Positions 1-11,450 of a DNA stretch of 64,000 nucleotides are shown piece by piece; position 1 is the first letter of the stretch, and every line of letters begins with the position of its first letter. A program made the translations under genes and the position numbers. Origin of the DNA: Misgurnus anguillicaudatus (Eukaryota > Chordata > Actinopteri > Cypriniformes > Cobitidae); the NCBI RefSeq assembly GCF_027580225.2, contig NC_073340.2, positions 16,438,001-16,502,000 of the forward strand, in the 5' to 3' direction. Under the pieces are notes generated by a model. That model was not told where the DNA came from. It made no database searches and saw nothing but the letters and a program-made list of their open reading frames with translations.

Positions 1-842
1 TGTCGGAGCAGGCTATTTACGTTAAAACTTTAGTCTTGTTTGATCCATGCAATAAGCTGCAAACCAAACAATAACGCCAATTTTTAAAGTATTATATATT
101 GCAATAGCAACTGCTTTAGTATAGTCCTGTGCAAAGCTTTGCAAGGTGATATTATGTAACCATTTAAATTTTAGTGTACCTTATTAGCATTACAAAGACT
201 GTACATGTATTGCCAAAGTATTATTCTGTACCTTTTCAGAACATTACATTTTTTTTCTTGTTTTATTTGCCATAATATGGTTAATTTTGTTAAATTATCT
301 ACATGTAAACAAACAACATGAATACCTTAAAATTAGCATTATTGTTTGGTTATTGTTTGCATAATATTTTAAAATTACCTTCTCTGACATAATGGTCATA
401 GTAAAGCATGTCTTCTCTACCTAGATTGACTAGATACGAATTGAGAAACAGAAGACTATGTGTGTCACTGATTAAATCAAACAACTAATCACAGATACCG
501 GGACATCAGTAAATGTCCTGCCCCCAAAGTCCCAAAAGTAATTTTGATCGAGCAAGCAGAGGTGCTTTCCCTCCGTGAATGGTGTTCTGCACGCTCGTAT
601 CTCTCGCCCACGCATTGTGTGTGTGTGTGTATAACTTTTGGGTCTGGTTAAATGCCATAGTAGACACTAACTACTTTCAGAATAGCGGCAAGTTCAAACA
701 CAACCGGCTCTACAGGAAACAAACAAGCTCATAGAGAGCCTTTTGTGCAACTAGTCAATTGGGAAGGGTTGCATAGTCCGATTTATTGAGCATCATTGAG
801 TATTATTGCACACCCATTTTCATTCAATTTCCTTTTTTTTAG
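1..842. other. AT-rich flank and intron sequence before the small gene
   Basis: No convincing coding exon is visible. There is a short GT run near 618-630. The stretch ends in a pyrimidine-rich tract followed by AG at 841-842, a good splice acceptor for the downstream exon. The promoter and first exon of that gene are not identified here. Confidence 0.5.
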
Positions 843-843
843 A

Positions 844-1341
844 ATGGGAAACGCTGTCATAACCATTCACCACCCAACCAGCTTGGACCATGGGATCCCT
901 TACATGGAGTCTGGAAAGATTGTGGCCACAACCTCCGACATGATACGAATGGAGAAGAAGGATGGTGCAGCGGTGGGGTGTGGTGCCCGCGTTGTCTTCA
1001 AGAAAACTGTGGCTGAATCCCAGTGGACTTACAAGGTCACCAAACAGAACTCCTCAAACTTTGAAATCGGTCAGGATATAACCGTCAAAGCAGGTGACAA
1101 TACTGAGGCGAATAACAAGATAGCAGCAAAGTTTGGCATGTCGTGGTCTGAAGCGCGAGAGAGTGTCACCCTCATCAGAAGTACGATTTCTGATTCTAAC
1201 ATCTACTCCGAGCTCTACTGCTACGTTGACTATAATGGGGAGAACAACGGGACACTTAACTGGATCAGGAATGACCTGGACCTTAAGGCTTCACACGAGT
1301 GGGCCAAAGACTCAGAGATGATCATTGACATACAGTTCTAA
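844..1341 (+). CDS. Unrecognised small protein, final exon (165 residues from the internal ATG)
   Basis: A coding exon follows a T-rich acceptor (AG at 841-842); its first ATG is at 844 (MGNAVITIHH...) and the stop is TAA at 1339-1341. The open frame reaches back to 796, but that part is intronic pyrimidine tract, so I start at 844. The protein has no signal peptide and no membrane segment. Alternating polar and hydrophobic stretches and a conserved-looking C-terminus (DSEMIIDIQF) suggest a small beta-rich cytosolic protein. A canonical poly(A) signal lies about 145 bp downstream. I do not recognise the family; a faint likeness to the first strands of actinoporin-like fish proteins is too weak to assign. 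It may have a non-coding first exon, or further coding exons before the window. Confidence 0.6.
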   Translation: MGNAVITIHHPTSLDHGIPYMESGKIVATTSDMIRMEKKDGAAVGCGARVVFKKTVAESQWTYKVTKQNSSNFEIGQDITVKAGDNTEANNKIAAKFGMSWSEARESVTLIRSTISDSNIYSELYCYVDYNGENNGTLNWIRNDLDLKASHEWAKDSEMIIDIQF

Positions 1342-1485
1342 CTGAAGCGTTAACATTCAGCAACAACTGTATTATAGCTTAATATTCTAAAACAAGGTCT
1401 GTATCCAGCCTTCTTATTAGTGATTTTAAAATGATTTTTCACAACTGCACTTTACTGAAAGTGTAAGCAAACTATTAGTTAGATC

Positions 1486-1491
1486 AATAAA
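1486..1491 (+). terminator. Poly(A) signal AATAAA
   Basis: A canonical AATAAA hexamer lies 145 bp after the stop codon of the small gene, on the same strand. No other candidate lies between the two. Confidence 0.65.
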
Positions 1492-2239
1492 ATGCTTTGG
1501 GATTCTGTGCATGCAAATAATTAAGTTCTGCTATTTTATTTTTCCTATGTTTATCATCATCATCATTGTCTTCTTGTGTCTGCAATAGAGTTATTGACAA
1601 CATAATAAAAGACGGAACACTGTAAACCCGAATAAGTTACCAGAACTCAAAAACTTGATTAACTTACTGTAAGTCAAAAAATTTTGGAACCTAAAAGGTT
1701 GGATGACTTGCCACTTGTACCTTTTGATACCACTTAAAGTGCTCATTTAGCTCAAATATTTGCAGTTAATTACTTAAATGTTTTCTGCTAAGGCAACTAA
1801 ATGATGATTTAAATATGATTTAAAGTTTTGAGTTTTCAAAGATCAACTGGTTATTTGAACTAATTGTATTCATAAATTTGAGAGTTTAAGAAGAAAAAAC
1901 ACAATTGTATATATTGATATTTATCTTATATTTATTCTTCATATTGACCAGACAACTAATCAGTCAGGAAAACAATTAGTAGTCAAAAACAATTATAAAT
2001 AATACCAAAATTAATAACTTCCCTTGTAGCTATAAAATAATAACACTTTGGCTTTTCTGGCTAATTCGTCAGTAACGTAACAGGGCAGCAATTTGGTAGC
2101 CTGGGTTTCCCCATACTGCCTTGCACGCAAATTTATTCACGCTGCAAGTCTAGCATGGAAACTATGGACCTTTTTTGCCCCTGAAATAGGGAACCAATCA
2201 CAGAACGGGGAGGGGCAGCAAGATGATGACGACGTCTAT
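1492..2239. other. AT-rich intergenic DNA, repeat-like
   Basis: No coding exon is seen. The stretch from about 1619 (ACTGTAAACCCGAATAAG...) resembles the start of small fish MITEs beginning ACTGTAAA, but I could not place a matching opposite end. The region ends at the target duplication of the BEL element. Confidence 0.3.
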
Positions 2240-2244
2240 GTGAC

Positions 2245-3149
2245 TGAAGAAACTTATGTATGGTAGTTTTCACCACTGAAATCAATTGAAGGTTCTAGAC
2301 ACTGGCCCACCAAAGGATGTCCGATTAGAGACTAGGCGAAGACTGTCAATTTCTGGGAATAACCCTTTTATTGTTACCACTCAACTGATTTCTATGGATG
2401 AGTGTATATTAGTGTGTGGTTTTCTATAAACAAAGATAAAAATATATACATAAGTACAGACATAATAATATGTTGCCAAATTAAATACAGCAATGATACT
2501 AACACAGTGAACTATAAACAGATAAACTGTTTTAGACTTAAACCAAGACTGAATAACAGCGACATATAGGTTCCATATTATAGAGCTCACTCGCATCTGA
2601 AACCTGACACCTTGTTAATGGTCTCGTGCAGCTGGCGCGAGGCTGCTCTGTCTACACTCGGTGCGCCGGCGCATTGCAAACAATTTACCTAATAAACTTA
2701 ATAAAATACAACGAACATCTAAATATACTTTTCACGTTAACATTAGTTATTACACGTATGAATAAACTGTATGAATAAACATAAACTTATACACTTAACG
2801 TTACATCATGCACGTGAACAATTTAACATCACTGTCGCATTTATACATGATTAAAACTCTTAACACACATGTATTTAAACATGACACACTTACGTCAGCA
2901 TGTACGCACAACACTTCATCAAACCGGCAAATGCACGTCTTATTAATTATACTGCAGCAAACTTTGATAATGTCTCCGCATCCTGCTAAACTCCGCTGCT
3001 GTCTCTGTGAGGGCGGGGTAGATCACTTGCGCTGTTACCTGAACGCTGATTGGTCCAGGCAGGATAACGCGTGCATGTGTGTCTCGTTGCATAGCGGACA
3101 AACAGAGAGTAAATGGAATATTAGTGTAATATATAAAGCCGTTTTTACA
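2245..3149 (-). repeat. 3' LTR of the BEL element
   Basis: A 905-bp direct repeat of 8804-9706. Reading on the minus strand it begins TGTAAAAACGGC and ends AGTTTCTTCA. Short open frames inside it are not genes. Confidence 0.92.
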
Positions 3150-3228
3150 GCCGCCCCCATATTTCCGTGTGAAATATGTACATATATAAAAGGCTTCTAT
3201 GCTGCTGTGAAATGTATTGTTATTCTAT

Positions 3229-6200
3229 TTAGTCAGGAATTGCAGTTAATTGTATAAGCCGTGCAACTGGTCTGGTGTATGTTTTGTCCCCCACCTTAAC
3301 TCTGGCTACCCTCACTTTAGTATCAGCTCCAGGGATGATTTCTTTGACTTGTCCCACCGGCCAAAGAGCTCTAGGTAATTGGGGGTCGATAATCAGTACA
3401 GTAGTACCAAGTTGGATGTCTACTGAGTCCTTCTGCCATTTCTGACGATTCTGAAGACCGGGGAGGTAGAATTTAAGGAAACGTTTCCAAAATTGGTCTG
3501 CAAGGATCTGACTATGACGCCATCGACGTCGGCTGACCAACTCAGACTGTGGGTATATTGTCAGAGGGAGCGAAGCGTCTGGCCGCCCCATCAGGAGACA
3601 ATTTGGAGTAATTGGGTCTGCATCTGACACGTCCGAGGAAGCATAGCCCAGTGGTTTTGAGTTCAAGATTCCTTCAATCTCCACAAGCACCGTTTGGAGG
3701 ACCTCAAAGTGTACTGATTGAGCTCCTAGAGTTACCCTGAGGGCATTTTTCAGTGAGCGGATTTCTCACTCCCAGCAACCTCCAAAGTGCGGGGAGTTTG
3801 GAGGGTTAAAATTAAATTGGATCTGTTGACTAGCTAATTGTCTTTGCAGTTCTGGGACTAAAGCTACAAATGCTTCCTTTAGTTCCTTTTCACCTCCCTT
3901 AAAATTGGTGCCTTGATCTGACCACAGCTCATGGGGTTTCCCTCGTCTTGCTGTGAACCGTCGGAGGGACATAAGAAAGGAGTCTGCCTCGAGACTATGC
4001 AGAAGGTCAATATACACTGCACGGGTGGTAAGGCACTTGAATATAATTCCCCATTTTTTCTCGTTGCGACGACCTACTTTCACTACATAAGGACCAAAGC
4101 AGTCCATGCCTGTTGAATAAAAGGCAGGTTTAAATAGGCGTAGCCTGGCAGGGGGGAGGTCTGCCATTTTTGGTACTTCTGGTTTTTTTCTCCATTTTTG
4201 ACACTCAAAGCATCCTCGCTGCCAATGTTTTATGGCTGCTCTGCCACGAAGAATCCAGTATTTCCGGCGAATTTCAGCAAATACCCTCTCAGCACCTGAG
4301 TGACAGAGTTTTGAGTCATAGCTTTGTATGATAAGATTAGTGATGGGATGTTTAGGGTCAAGCACGATAGGGTGTTTACTGTCTGGATCAAGATATGGAC
4401 TGTGCCGTAGACGTCCGCCCACTCTGATTAAGCCTATCTCTGTATCGAATTCTGGGTCTAGATCTCGTAGGCGGCTATTACGAGCAAGGGGTTTGCCATT
4501 CTTTAGTAGTTCAAAGTCAGATGGGAAGCATTCCTGCTGGGCTTGTTGCAGAACAGTCATCTCAGCTGTTCTATAGTCGCTGGCTGTTGGGCTACTGTTC
4601 GCCGCCCCGTGAAGAGCGGTAGACTCTACTAGCTCCTCAAAGGTTTTAAACTGACTAAAATCTGAGAATGTAAAGCAGGCTAAAGTACAGGAATCCTTTT
4701 TACGTACTTCAGTATCATCTATGGCCACAGGGTTTGGACATTTTGGCCACAAATTAGATGGATCTTTTAGGAAATTTGGTCCCTCACTCCAACGGCTGCT
4801 TGTACCAAGCTCCCAAAGGCTCTTACCCCTTGTGATGTCATCAGCTGGGTTACTTACTGAAGGCACATATCGCCAGCTGTGTGGTTCAGTGAGGTCTTGG
4901 ATTTCCGCCACTCGAGTACCCACGAAAACCTTAAACCGACATGAGTCAGACTGCAACCATGTGAGGACAGTGGTGGAGTCAGTCCATAAGGTGATGTGTT
5001 CTATGCTCAGGGTTAACTCTGTTTGAAGTACTGTAGCGAGTTGAGCCCCGGTAAGAGCAGCACACAGTTCCAAGCGAGGAACAGATTGTTGTTTTTTGGG
5101 AGCTACACGTGATCTTGCTGTTATGAAAGCTACCTCTACCTCCCCATGCTGATCCTCAGTCCTGAGATATGCAACTGATCCATATGCACGCTCCGAGGCA
5201 TCGCAGAAGATGTGTATTTCTCTTTTACTCATCTCTGTGTCTTTCAAGGGACTGGAGTAACATCGAGGGAGGTTTATATGCTGTAATGATGGTAGCTCTT
5301 CTTGCCATTCGGTCCAAGTTTGCAGTAAATCACTGGGCAAGTGTGGATCATCCCAATCACGTTTTTTGTCCCACAGACGTTGCACAATAATCTTGGCTCG
5401 TGTGGTATAAGGAATGAGATAACCCAAAGGGTCATACTGACTGGCCAGAATCTTGTAGATATGTCTCATGGTTGGGTCAGTGCTTCCTATGGCCCGGTAT
5501 TTGTAGGAGATAGAGTCAGTCTCCTGGTTCCAGAGGAGTCCCAGAGTGGATTCTTGCATGTTTGTTCGTTCTTGAGAAATCCAAAGCTCTGTACTGCCAG
5601 AAATAGCCTCTGCTGGAAGGTGACTTATTGTTGAGAGTTTATTGCTGGACCACTGTCTCAGCTCAAAACCTCCATCTGCCAGTACATTCTTGATTCTGTC
5701 AACAAACTGTTTCGCTTCTTCTGTTGAGGTGAAACTCTGTAGACAATTGTCTACATAGAAGGATTTCAGGACAGAATGGCGGATGTCATCACCAGGTTGG
5801 CTATTGTCCAGCACGTGTTTTTGCAGGGCAAAGATAGCACAACAGGGGCTGCATGTGGTGCCAAATGGCAGAACTTGCCATTCATACACACTGGGTTGTT
5901 CCTGCAATTTTAGATCTCTCCAGAGGAACCGCAGTAGTGGTCTGTCTTCTGGAAGCAATCTTATCTGGTGAAACATTCCTTTTATGTCGCTGCTGACGGC
6001 AACTGAATGTTCTCTGAATCTGAGTAGAACGGCAAGTAAAGATGGGCCCAACACCGGTCCAGGAAGCAAGTACTCATTTAGAGATGTACCCCGGTGCTGG
6101 AATGAGCAATTGAAAACTATCCTGTTCTTCTCATTGTGCCGCACCATATGGTGTGGAATGTACCAGGAGTATGCACGTCCTGAATCTTCTGACTCAACAT

Positions 6201-6804
6201 TATGTGCCACTTTGCTCACATAGCCAGCATGATCTAATTTTGAAATTTCAGCTATATAAGCGGCTGCTTGCTCTGGATTTTTTGTCAGTCTTCTCTCAGT
6301 AGATCGCAACTGTGATAAGACTGCTTCTTTTGGTGCTTTCATTTCGGGCATGTTTTTAGCACGCAAGAGGGGAGTTGCGTATCGCTTGACACCATCCACA
6401 TTGACCCTGACTGTTTTAGTTTCTAGAAGTTCCACTGCCTCCTGGTCCCTTTTTGAGCGAATGCAAGCTTTTTCGCTGTGCCATGGTAGGACATCCATTT
6501 GCCACAATTTCTCCACTTGTTTTTGGAGATATGATTGTGGGGAGGAGACTGAGGTAAACAGGCATTGTTGATCAGTCATCTCTAACCGCATGTGTTGAAC
6601 CGGACCCTGTAATGTCCAGCCCAGACGAGTTTTTACAGCAGCCGGTCCCCCTGGTGGGCCTAGCCTCACCGGTTCCACTGGGGTGATCAGATGGAGAGAC
6701 TGTGAATGAGACTGTGGCACCACTGAGTACTTGCAACTCCTGCCTGACTGTTCGCAGTGGGAGGTCCTCAGGCTGACCTTTGAGGCCAAGCTGTTGAGCA
6801 GCAT
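3229..6804 (-). pseudogene. pol: BEL pol: protease tail, reverse transcriptase, RNase H, integrase (interrupted)
   Basis: The minus-strand frame gives 1012 residues (6804-3766) plus a same-frame tail (3690-3229). The RT palm shows SSDIKGMFHQ, and YVDN at the catalytic box, a variant I associate with vertebrate BEL elements. RNase H shows IFCDAS, an LE pair and LWTDST. The integrase has an HHCC zinc region (CHSG...CFECQKW) and the D-D-E core: MDCFGP, WSDQGTNF, then NSPHFGG ending in the Glu. The stop TGA at 3766-3768 lies directly after this catalytic Glu; it could be a decayed CGA (CpG to TpG). The C-terminal domain (about 3229-3690) is intact but cut off. The frame differs from that of gag, so one gag-pol protein cannot be made from this copy. 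Confidence 0.9.
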
Positions 6805-8761
6805 TGTGGAGGATTATGGTCCTTTCAGATCCATCATCTTGGATAGCGTATGCAATCATCCTACGTTTCCCATTTCTAAGGATCACTTTGCTGATTTTCA
6901 GTAAAACCTTCCGATTGGCTGGGGGTTTATGAATGAGCAGAATTTCGTTCATAGTATTCAGCAGACAGGAGTTTGTTGCCTCTGATTGCTCTACAGTGGG
7001 ATTCAAACTCTCCGCACCCTTGAGACTGATGTCATGTAAAACCATGAGGTGTCGACTATTGCACTGTTTGCAACGCATTTTGAGGTTACACTCTGCTGAC
7101 TTATGAGTTCTACCACAGCGCCAACATCTGTTGTTATCTTTCACCCAGCTTCGCTTTTGATCAGCAGTGAGCTGCTTGAAGTTGGTACAGTTATTTAGCG
7201 AGTGTTTGCTCTGATCACAGTATGGACAGTAGGGTTTCAAGGTAGGTTTTGAAGATGAAGCTGAAGGTGTAGACTCTGAGCTCGCTTTTTCTGTGCCCAG
7301 AAAAATTGTGGTGCCTTTAGTGGATGTCTTAGGCGCTCTCATCGTCTCTCTGTTCCGTGACACCGGGGCTCTACGGTTGTCGACTGCAAATCTTGTGCTA
7401 TCCTCCTGCACCTCAATTTCAAACTCCAGCCAGTCTGAAAGGTCCAACAAAGTAGGAATAGGCACACTCTGAGGATGTGCAAACCGCCTGAAGCCTGATC
7501 TCAAATCATGTGGCAACTTCCCCAGCAATCGTGAAACGTGTGAGCCACACTGTAGCTCGTAGCTGCCATCACTTCCTAACTGCTCCAGCATGCCCACCAG
7601 TGAACGAACTTTGAGAGCAAACAGTCTAAAAGCCTTTATATCCCCGCTGGCTATGTTTGGACCATCCATTAATTCTGCAATGCGTTGCAATGCCAGTTGG
7701 TGTGGTTGACCATACTGCTGGTTTAAGGCGGCCATTGTCTTGGTGTAAGGATATTGTGAATGGCTATATGAGTCAGCAATGAGTAATGCCTCCTCTACTT
7801 TCAAATGGTCCATTAGAATCTGGAATTTAAATCTTTCAGTTGCTTGAGCAGGTAGGATGTTGTCCAGAGCAAGTTTTAATCGTGCAAACTCTCTTGGGTT
7901 AGGGTGCACAAAGTCAGGTATTGTGGGGGCTGGACCTCTATACATCACCTCTTGCTCAGGTGGGGGTGATGGGCTGTGTGGCTGACATGGTATTCCATAA
8001 TCTTTGGAGGTGCTATACGGGTCCCACCTTGAAGTGTGTCTGGATGTTGGATCTTGAGAGTCATCCTCTACTGATGCGTGAGCTCCTTGGGGTATGTAGT
8101 ATGGAGAGGGACTTAATTTAGTTTGTGGGGCCACCGCTGGCGTTGAATGTTGTGTAGGCACTGTGAGCCTATCCCTCTGAGATCTGAGACTCGGTACTGG
8201 TACAGGTCTGAAGCTTATATCATCAGACTTGGCATAAACGTGAACACGTGGTGCAGGTATAGGATGTTTTGGACTATGCTGCCTTGAAGGGATGATAGGT
8301 GAAAGAAACTGAACAGTACCATGTTGCTGTCTCATCTGAATTTGTAATTGTTTCATTTGTTGTTTGAGTTCGGTGAGCTCCTGTTCATATTGATCATTTT
8401 TGCTCTGAAAGGTGTCCCTTTCCTGCTGTACCATCTGTAGAGTATGCTGCATTTTATCATACGATTTGCGCATCTCCTCGTTCTCCCTTTTCAGTTTTTC
8501 TGATCGGGATTCCCACTGTTCTTCATCTGACGATCGGTGCGGACTGTCAAAATCAAACTCTGGTAGGTTTGGGATATGAGGAGCTGCATCTTCTTTTTCT
8601 GTGCATTTAGCCCGTTGGGTTGAAGACGTGAGTGGTAACATGGGTTGTGAAACAGCTTTTGGGAAATTGAAACCAGTAAGGTCGTAATCCTCATATCGTG
8701 CGGGAAGAACCATTTTCCTTCGGACTCGCACATTTGGTTCATCCTCTGTATTGTGTGACAT
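6572..8761 (-). CDS. gag: BEL gag and start of the A17-type protease (729 residues)
   Basis: It starts at ATG 8761 (MSHNTEDEPN), only 25 bp inside the primer site. Residues about 85-150 form a charged coiled coil rich in Glu, Lys and Gln. A Pro/Ser-rich linker follows, then a capsid-like region (about 290-460). Cysteine/histidine knuckles come next (CPYCDQSKHSLNNC and CWRCGRTHKSAEC), the nucleic-acid-binding part of BEL Gag. The A17 protease begins with its catalytic DDGSERT. After SGATVSFTVS the reading leaves the family pattern and the last about 35 residues are out-of-frame. The proper continuation (LHLITPVEP...) appears in another frame, so the junction near 6690 is a frame change that probably includes a deletion. 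Confidence 0.88.
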   Translation of the reverse strand: MSHNTEDEPNVRVRRKMVLPARYEDYDLTGFNFPKAVSQPMLPLTSSTQRAKCTEKEDAAPHIPNLPEFDFDSPHRSSDEEQWESRSEKLKRENEEMRKSYDKMQHTLQMVQQERDTFQSKNDQYEQELTELKQQMKQLQIQMRQQHGTVQFLSPIIPSRQHSPKHPIPAPRVHVYAKSDDISFRPVPVPSLRSQRDRLTVPTQHSTPAVAPQTKLSPSPYYIPQGAHASVEDDSQDPTSRHTSRWDPYSTSKDYGIPCQPHSPSPPPEQEVMYRGPAPTIPDFVHPNPREFARLKLALDNILPAQATERFKFQILMDHLKVEEALLIADSYSHSQYPYTKTMAALNQQYGQPHQLALQRIAELMDGPNIASGDIKAFRLFALKVRSLVGMLEQLGSDGSYELQCGSHVSRLLGKLPHDLRSGFRRFAHPQSVPIPTLLDLSDWLEFEIEVQEDSTRFAVDNRRAPVSRNRETMRAPKTSTKGTTIFLGTEKASSESTPSASSSKPTLKPYCPYCDQSKHSLNNCTNFKQLTADQKRSWVKDNNRCWRCGRTHKSAECNLKMRCKQCNSRHLMVLHDISLKGAESLNPTVEQSEATNSCLLNTMNEILLIHKPPANRKVLLKISKVILRNGKRRMIAYAIQDDGSERTIILHNAAQQLGLKGQPEDLPLRTVRQELQVLSGATVSFTVSPSDHPSGTGEARPTRGTGCCKNSSGLDITGSGSTHAVRDD

Positions 8762-8786
8762 CTTCTACACCTTTTGTAAGTCAGTA

Positions 8787-8803
8787 TCCGGCTCGAAGGA
8801 CCA
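8787..8803 (-). promoter_or_regulatory. Primer-binding site, tRNA-Tyr type
   Basis: Directly inside the 5' LTR, the plus strand reads TCCGGCTCGAAGGACCA. This equals the 3' end of vertebrate tRNA-Tyr (TCCGGCTCGAAGGA plus CCA) over 17 bases. The minus-strand RNA would therefore pair with tRNA-Tyr to start reverse transcription. Confidence 0.85.
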
Positions 8804-9706
8804 TGAAGAAACTTATGTATGGTAGTTTTCACCACTGAAATCAATTGAAGGTTCTAGACACTGGCCCACCAAAGGATGTCCGATTAGAGACTAGGCGAAG
8901 ACTGTCAATTTCTGGGAATAACCCTTTTATTGTTACCACTCAACTGATTTCTATGGATGAGTGTATATTTGTGTGGTTTTCTATAAACAAAGATAAAAAT
9001 ATATACATAAGTACAGACATAATAATATGTTGCCAAATTAAATACAGCAATGATACTAACACAGTGAACTATAAACAGATAAACTGTTTTAGACTTAAAC
9101 CAAGACTGAATAACAGCGACATATAGGTTCCATATTATAGAGCTCACTCGCATCTGAAACCTGACACCTTGTTAATGGTCTCGTGCAGCTGGCGCGAGGC
9201 TGCTCTGTCTACACTCGGTGCGCCGGCGCATTGCAAACAATTTACCTAATAAACTTAATAAAATACAACGAACATCTAAATATACTTTTCACGTTAACAT
9301 TAGTTATTACACGTATGAATAAACTGTATGAATAAACATAAACTTATACACTTAACGTTACATCATGCACGTGAACAATTTAACATCACTGTCGCATTTA
9401 TACATGATTAAAACTCTTAACACACATGTATTTAAACATGACACACTTACGTCAGCATGTACGCACAACACTTCATCAAACCGGCAAATGCACGTCTTAT
9501 TAATTATACTGCAGCAAACTTTGATAATGTCTCCGCATCCTGCTAAACTCCGCTGCTGTCTCTGTGAGGGCGGGGTAGATCACTTGCGCTGTTACCTGAA
9601 CGCTGATTGGTCCAGGCAGGATAACGCGTGCATGTGTGTCTCGTTGCATAGCGGACAAACAGAGAGTAAATGGAATATTAGTGTAATATATATAGCCGTT
9701 TTTACA
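8804..9706 (-). repeat. 5' LTR of the BEL element
   Basis: A 903-bp repeat of 2245-3149. Differences seen: two bases missing near 8969 and one substitution near 9691. It should contain the promoter for the minus-strand transcript. Confidence 0.92.
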
Positions 9707-9711
9707 GTGAC

Positions 9712-10544
9712 ACAACAAAACAGTTTTGTTTATCCAACGCGGGAGCAGACGCAAAGTTACTTTTCAATGCAGCCTTAGATAATGTTTTAAGTAGTTTTGA
9801 ACACAAGTTTATTTTAAAAAGAGCATCTTTTGGCATTAAACAATTTGATATCCAAGAAGGATGTTTGGAAATGGCAAGACATGATAGACACTGAGTTTTA
9901 TAGGACCAATCTGCTAGGCATCGTCGTAGACTAAGTACAATTAACTTATAAATGGTAAGTGATATTTATTAATATCATATTGTCATTATGCCTGTACTGT
10001 GGTTGTCACAGTTCCACTAAATTGTGTTGCTTTTCAATATCAATATAAAGCTCGGTTTAGTTGTATAGCTTTCAGCATGCACACGTACCGATAAAAGTTG
10101 TTTTTATAATGCTTACCCCACATGCTTCTTTCAGATGAGTTTCTACATCAAGTCATTCTTAAGGGTTTGCAACCTGGGTGACAGTTTACCATTTTCTAGA
10201 CCAAGAAAATCTTTTGAGTGAATTCAAAAGTGTTGGTCAGTGTTTGGGATAGCTGAGGTGTAGTGCATATCAGTTCAAAGATTACCAGGAAGGCATCGCC
10301 AAGCAGTCACTTTTTTGGTAGTGAACTAGACTTGTGTTATGGTCACTGTTGACCGTAAGGATTATCTTGGAATTTTACTTTGAGTCAAGTTTATAGTTTT
10401 GACGCATATTTCAAAAGCAGATGAAAAAATTTGTATACCAACATGTGTTTTGCTTTGGTATTTGTACTGAATCTCAGTGCAATATGGATTCTTTCTTTGA
10501 GGTTGTTCTACATATAAACATGTCTTAAAGAATAATGACTAAAT
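9712..10544. other. Unique-looking AT-rich DNA
   Basis: No coding exon, RNA gene or clear repeat is recognised between the BEL target duplication and the hAT-type end at 10545. Confidence 0.3.
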
Positions 10545-10850
10545 CAGGGGCGGACTGGACATCTGGCAGATCGGGCAATTTCTCGATGGGCCGACGTACT
10601 TTTTGGGTCGATACCTCTCATAATATTTTTGTCTGACCAGCCCATACATCGCGCATCGCTGCCCATTTCTTTCTTTTTCAAGATGTTCTTTTCTGCATTT
10701 TCAAGATGTTTTTTCAGCATTTTCAAGATGTTTTTTCAGCATTTTCAAGATGTTTTTTTCCGGACAGACCAGCCCATGAGACATCTAATCAGCAGTCCAC
10801 TGGTTCTTTTTTATTTGACATTTGGCTAGCCCAATCACAGCTTAAAAAAC
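10545..10850 (+). mobile_element. hAT-like element fragment
   Basis: It starts with CAGGGGCGGACTGGACATCT, the same type of terminal sequence as the element at 17420 (CAGGCCCGGATTGGCC). No matching opposite end or 8-bp duplication was found, so the right boundary is approximate. No transposase is encoded. Confidence 0.45.
10680..10755 (+). repeat. 22-bp tandem repeat
   Basis: Three to four imperfect copies of a 22-bp unit containing GCATTTTCAAGATG and a T run, inside the hAT-like fragment. Confidence 0.7.
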
Positions 10851-10989
10851 CTTTTCGGGCTCTTTGGGAGCATGCAACATTAATGTACATCTGTAAAAAT
10901 AAGAGACGAGAAATAAGCGAGTGGACGTACGGTAAGCAGACCTGCTTTTAAAACACTCACAGGAAAATAAGTCACCAAGTGTCCCAACA

Positions 10990-11450
10990 AATAATGAGCC
11001 AGTGTCCTTAACTTACCAGTTTCAAACGGCATTTTTGAGTTCTTTTAAGGGGAGGAGAGACGCATTGAATGATAAAGAGAAAATGATTGCTTTCATTGCT
11101 TTATTTGACAAGTGTATTTTAATCATCACACGATGTGACATTACTGCGGTACTCCCTCAAAAGTTTACATCCAGCTCTGATCTTTGAAGCGATTATAGCA
11201 TAGGAATAATCACTTCCCATTGGGATTCACAGAGTGATTTACTAGCTAGGAAACTTATTGAGACACACAGAAAGTGTTTAAAAACAGCGTTTGTGCACAT
11301 GGATGTGTGCGTTGTGATCCTCCACTCTGGTGGCAGCTGAGATATGAGTGAACATATGGCTCACGTATTTAAAGAAGCCTCCCTCACTAATTCTAAAATG
11401 ACCAGGTGGTGGTGGAATGATACAAACGGTTTAGCGATTACTAGCTGGGT
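10990..11450. repeat. Segment paralogous to 35650-36090
   Basis: Blocks such as GAGAAAATGATT, CTCCCTCAAAAGTTTACA and TTGAGACACA...GAAAGT recur in the same order near 35770-35940. Each copy lies on the 3' side of an IFIT gene (A here, C there). This fits an old segmental duplication that also carried the genes, though a dispersed repeat is not excluded. The rest of the gap to 12104 is AT-rich with nothing recognised. Confidence 0.5.

Larger units (their letters stand above)
2245..9706 (-). mobile_element. BEL/Pao LTR retrotransposon, full length but defective
   Basis: Long repeats (2245-3149 and 8804-9706) flank a gag-pol region read on the minus strand. The ends are TG...CA, and both flanks carry the 5-bp duplication GTGAC (2240-2244 and 9707-9711). 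The order gag, zinc knuckles, A17-type protease, RT, RNase H, integrase is that of BEL/Pao. A purine-rich tract (plus-strand GCCGCCCCCA at 3150-3159) adjoins the 3' LTR. The LTRs differ, by my reading, by one 2-bp indel and one substitution, so the insertion is recent. The coding region is nevertheless broken: a frame change with apparent loss of part of the protease near 6690, and a stop inside the integrase at 3766-3768. It was probably mobilised in trans. Confidence 0.93.

Noticed and set aside
1133..1321. 62-residue ORF overlapping the small gene
   Set aside because: Shadow frame of the 844-1341 exon.
3931..8121. Plus-strand ORFs across the BEL element
   Set aside because: They are antisense to clear gag-pol domains.
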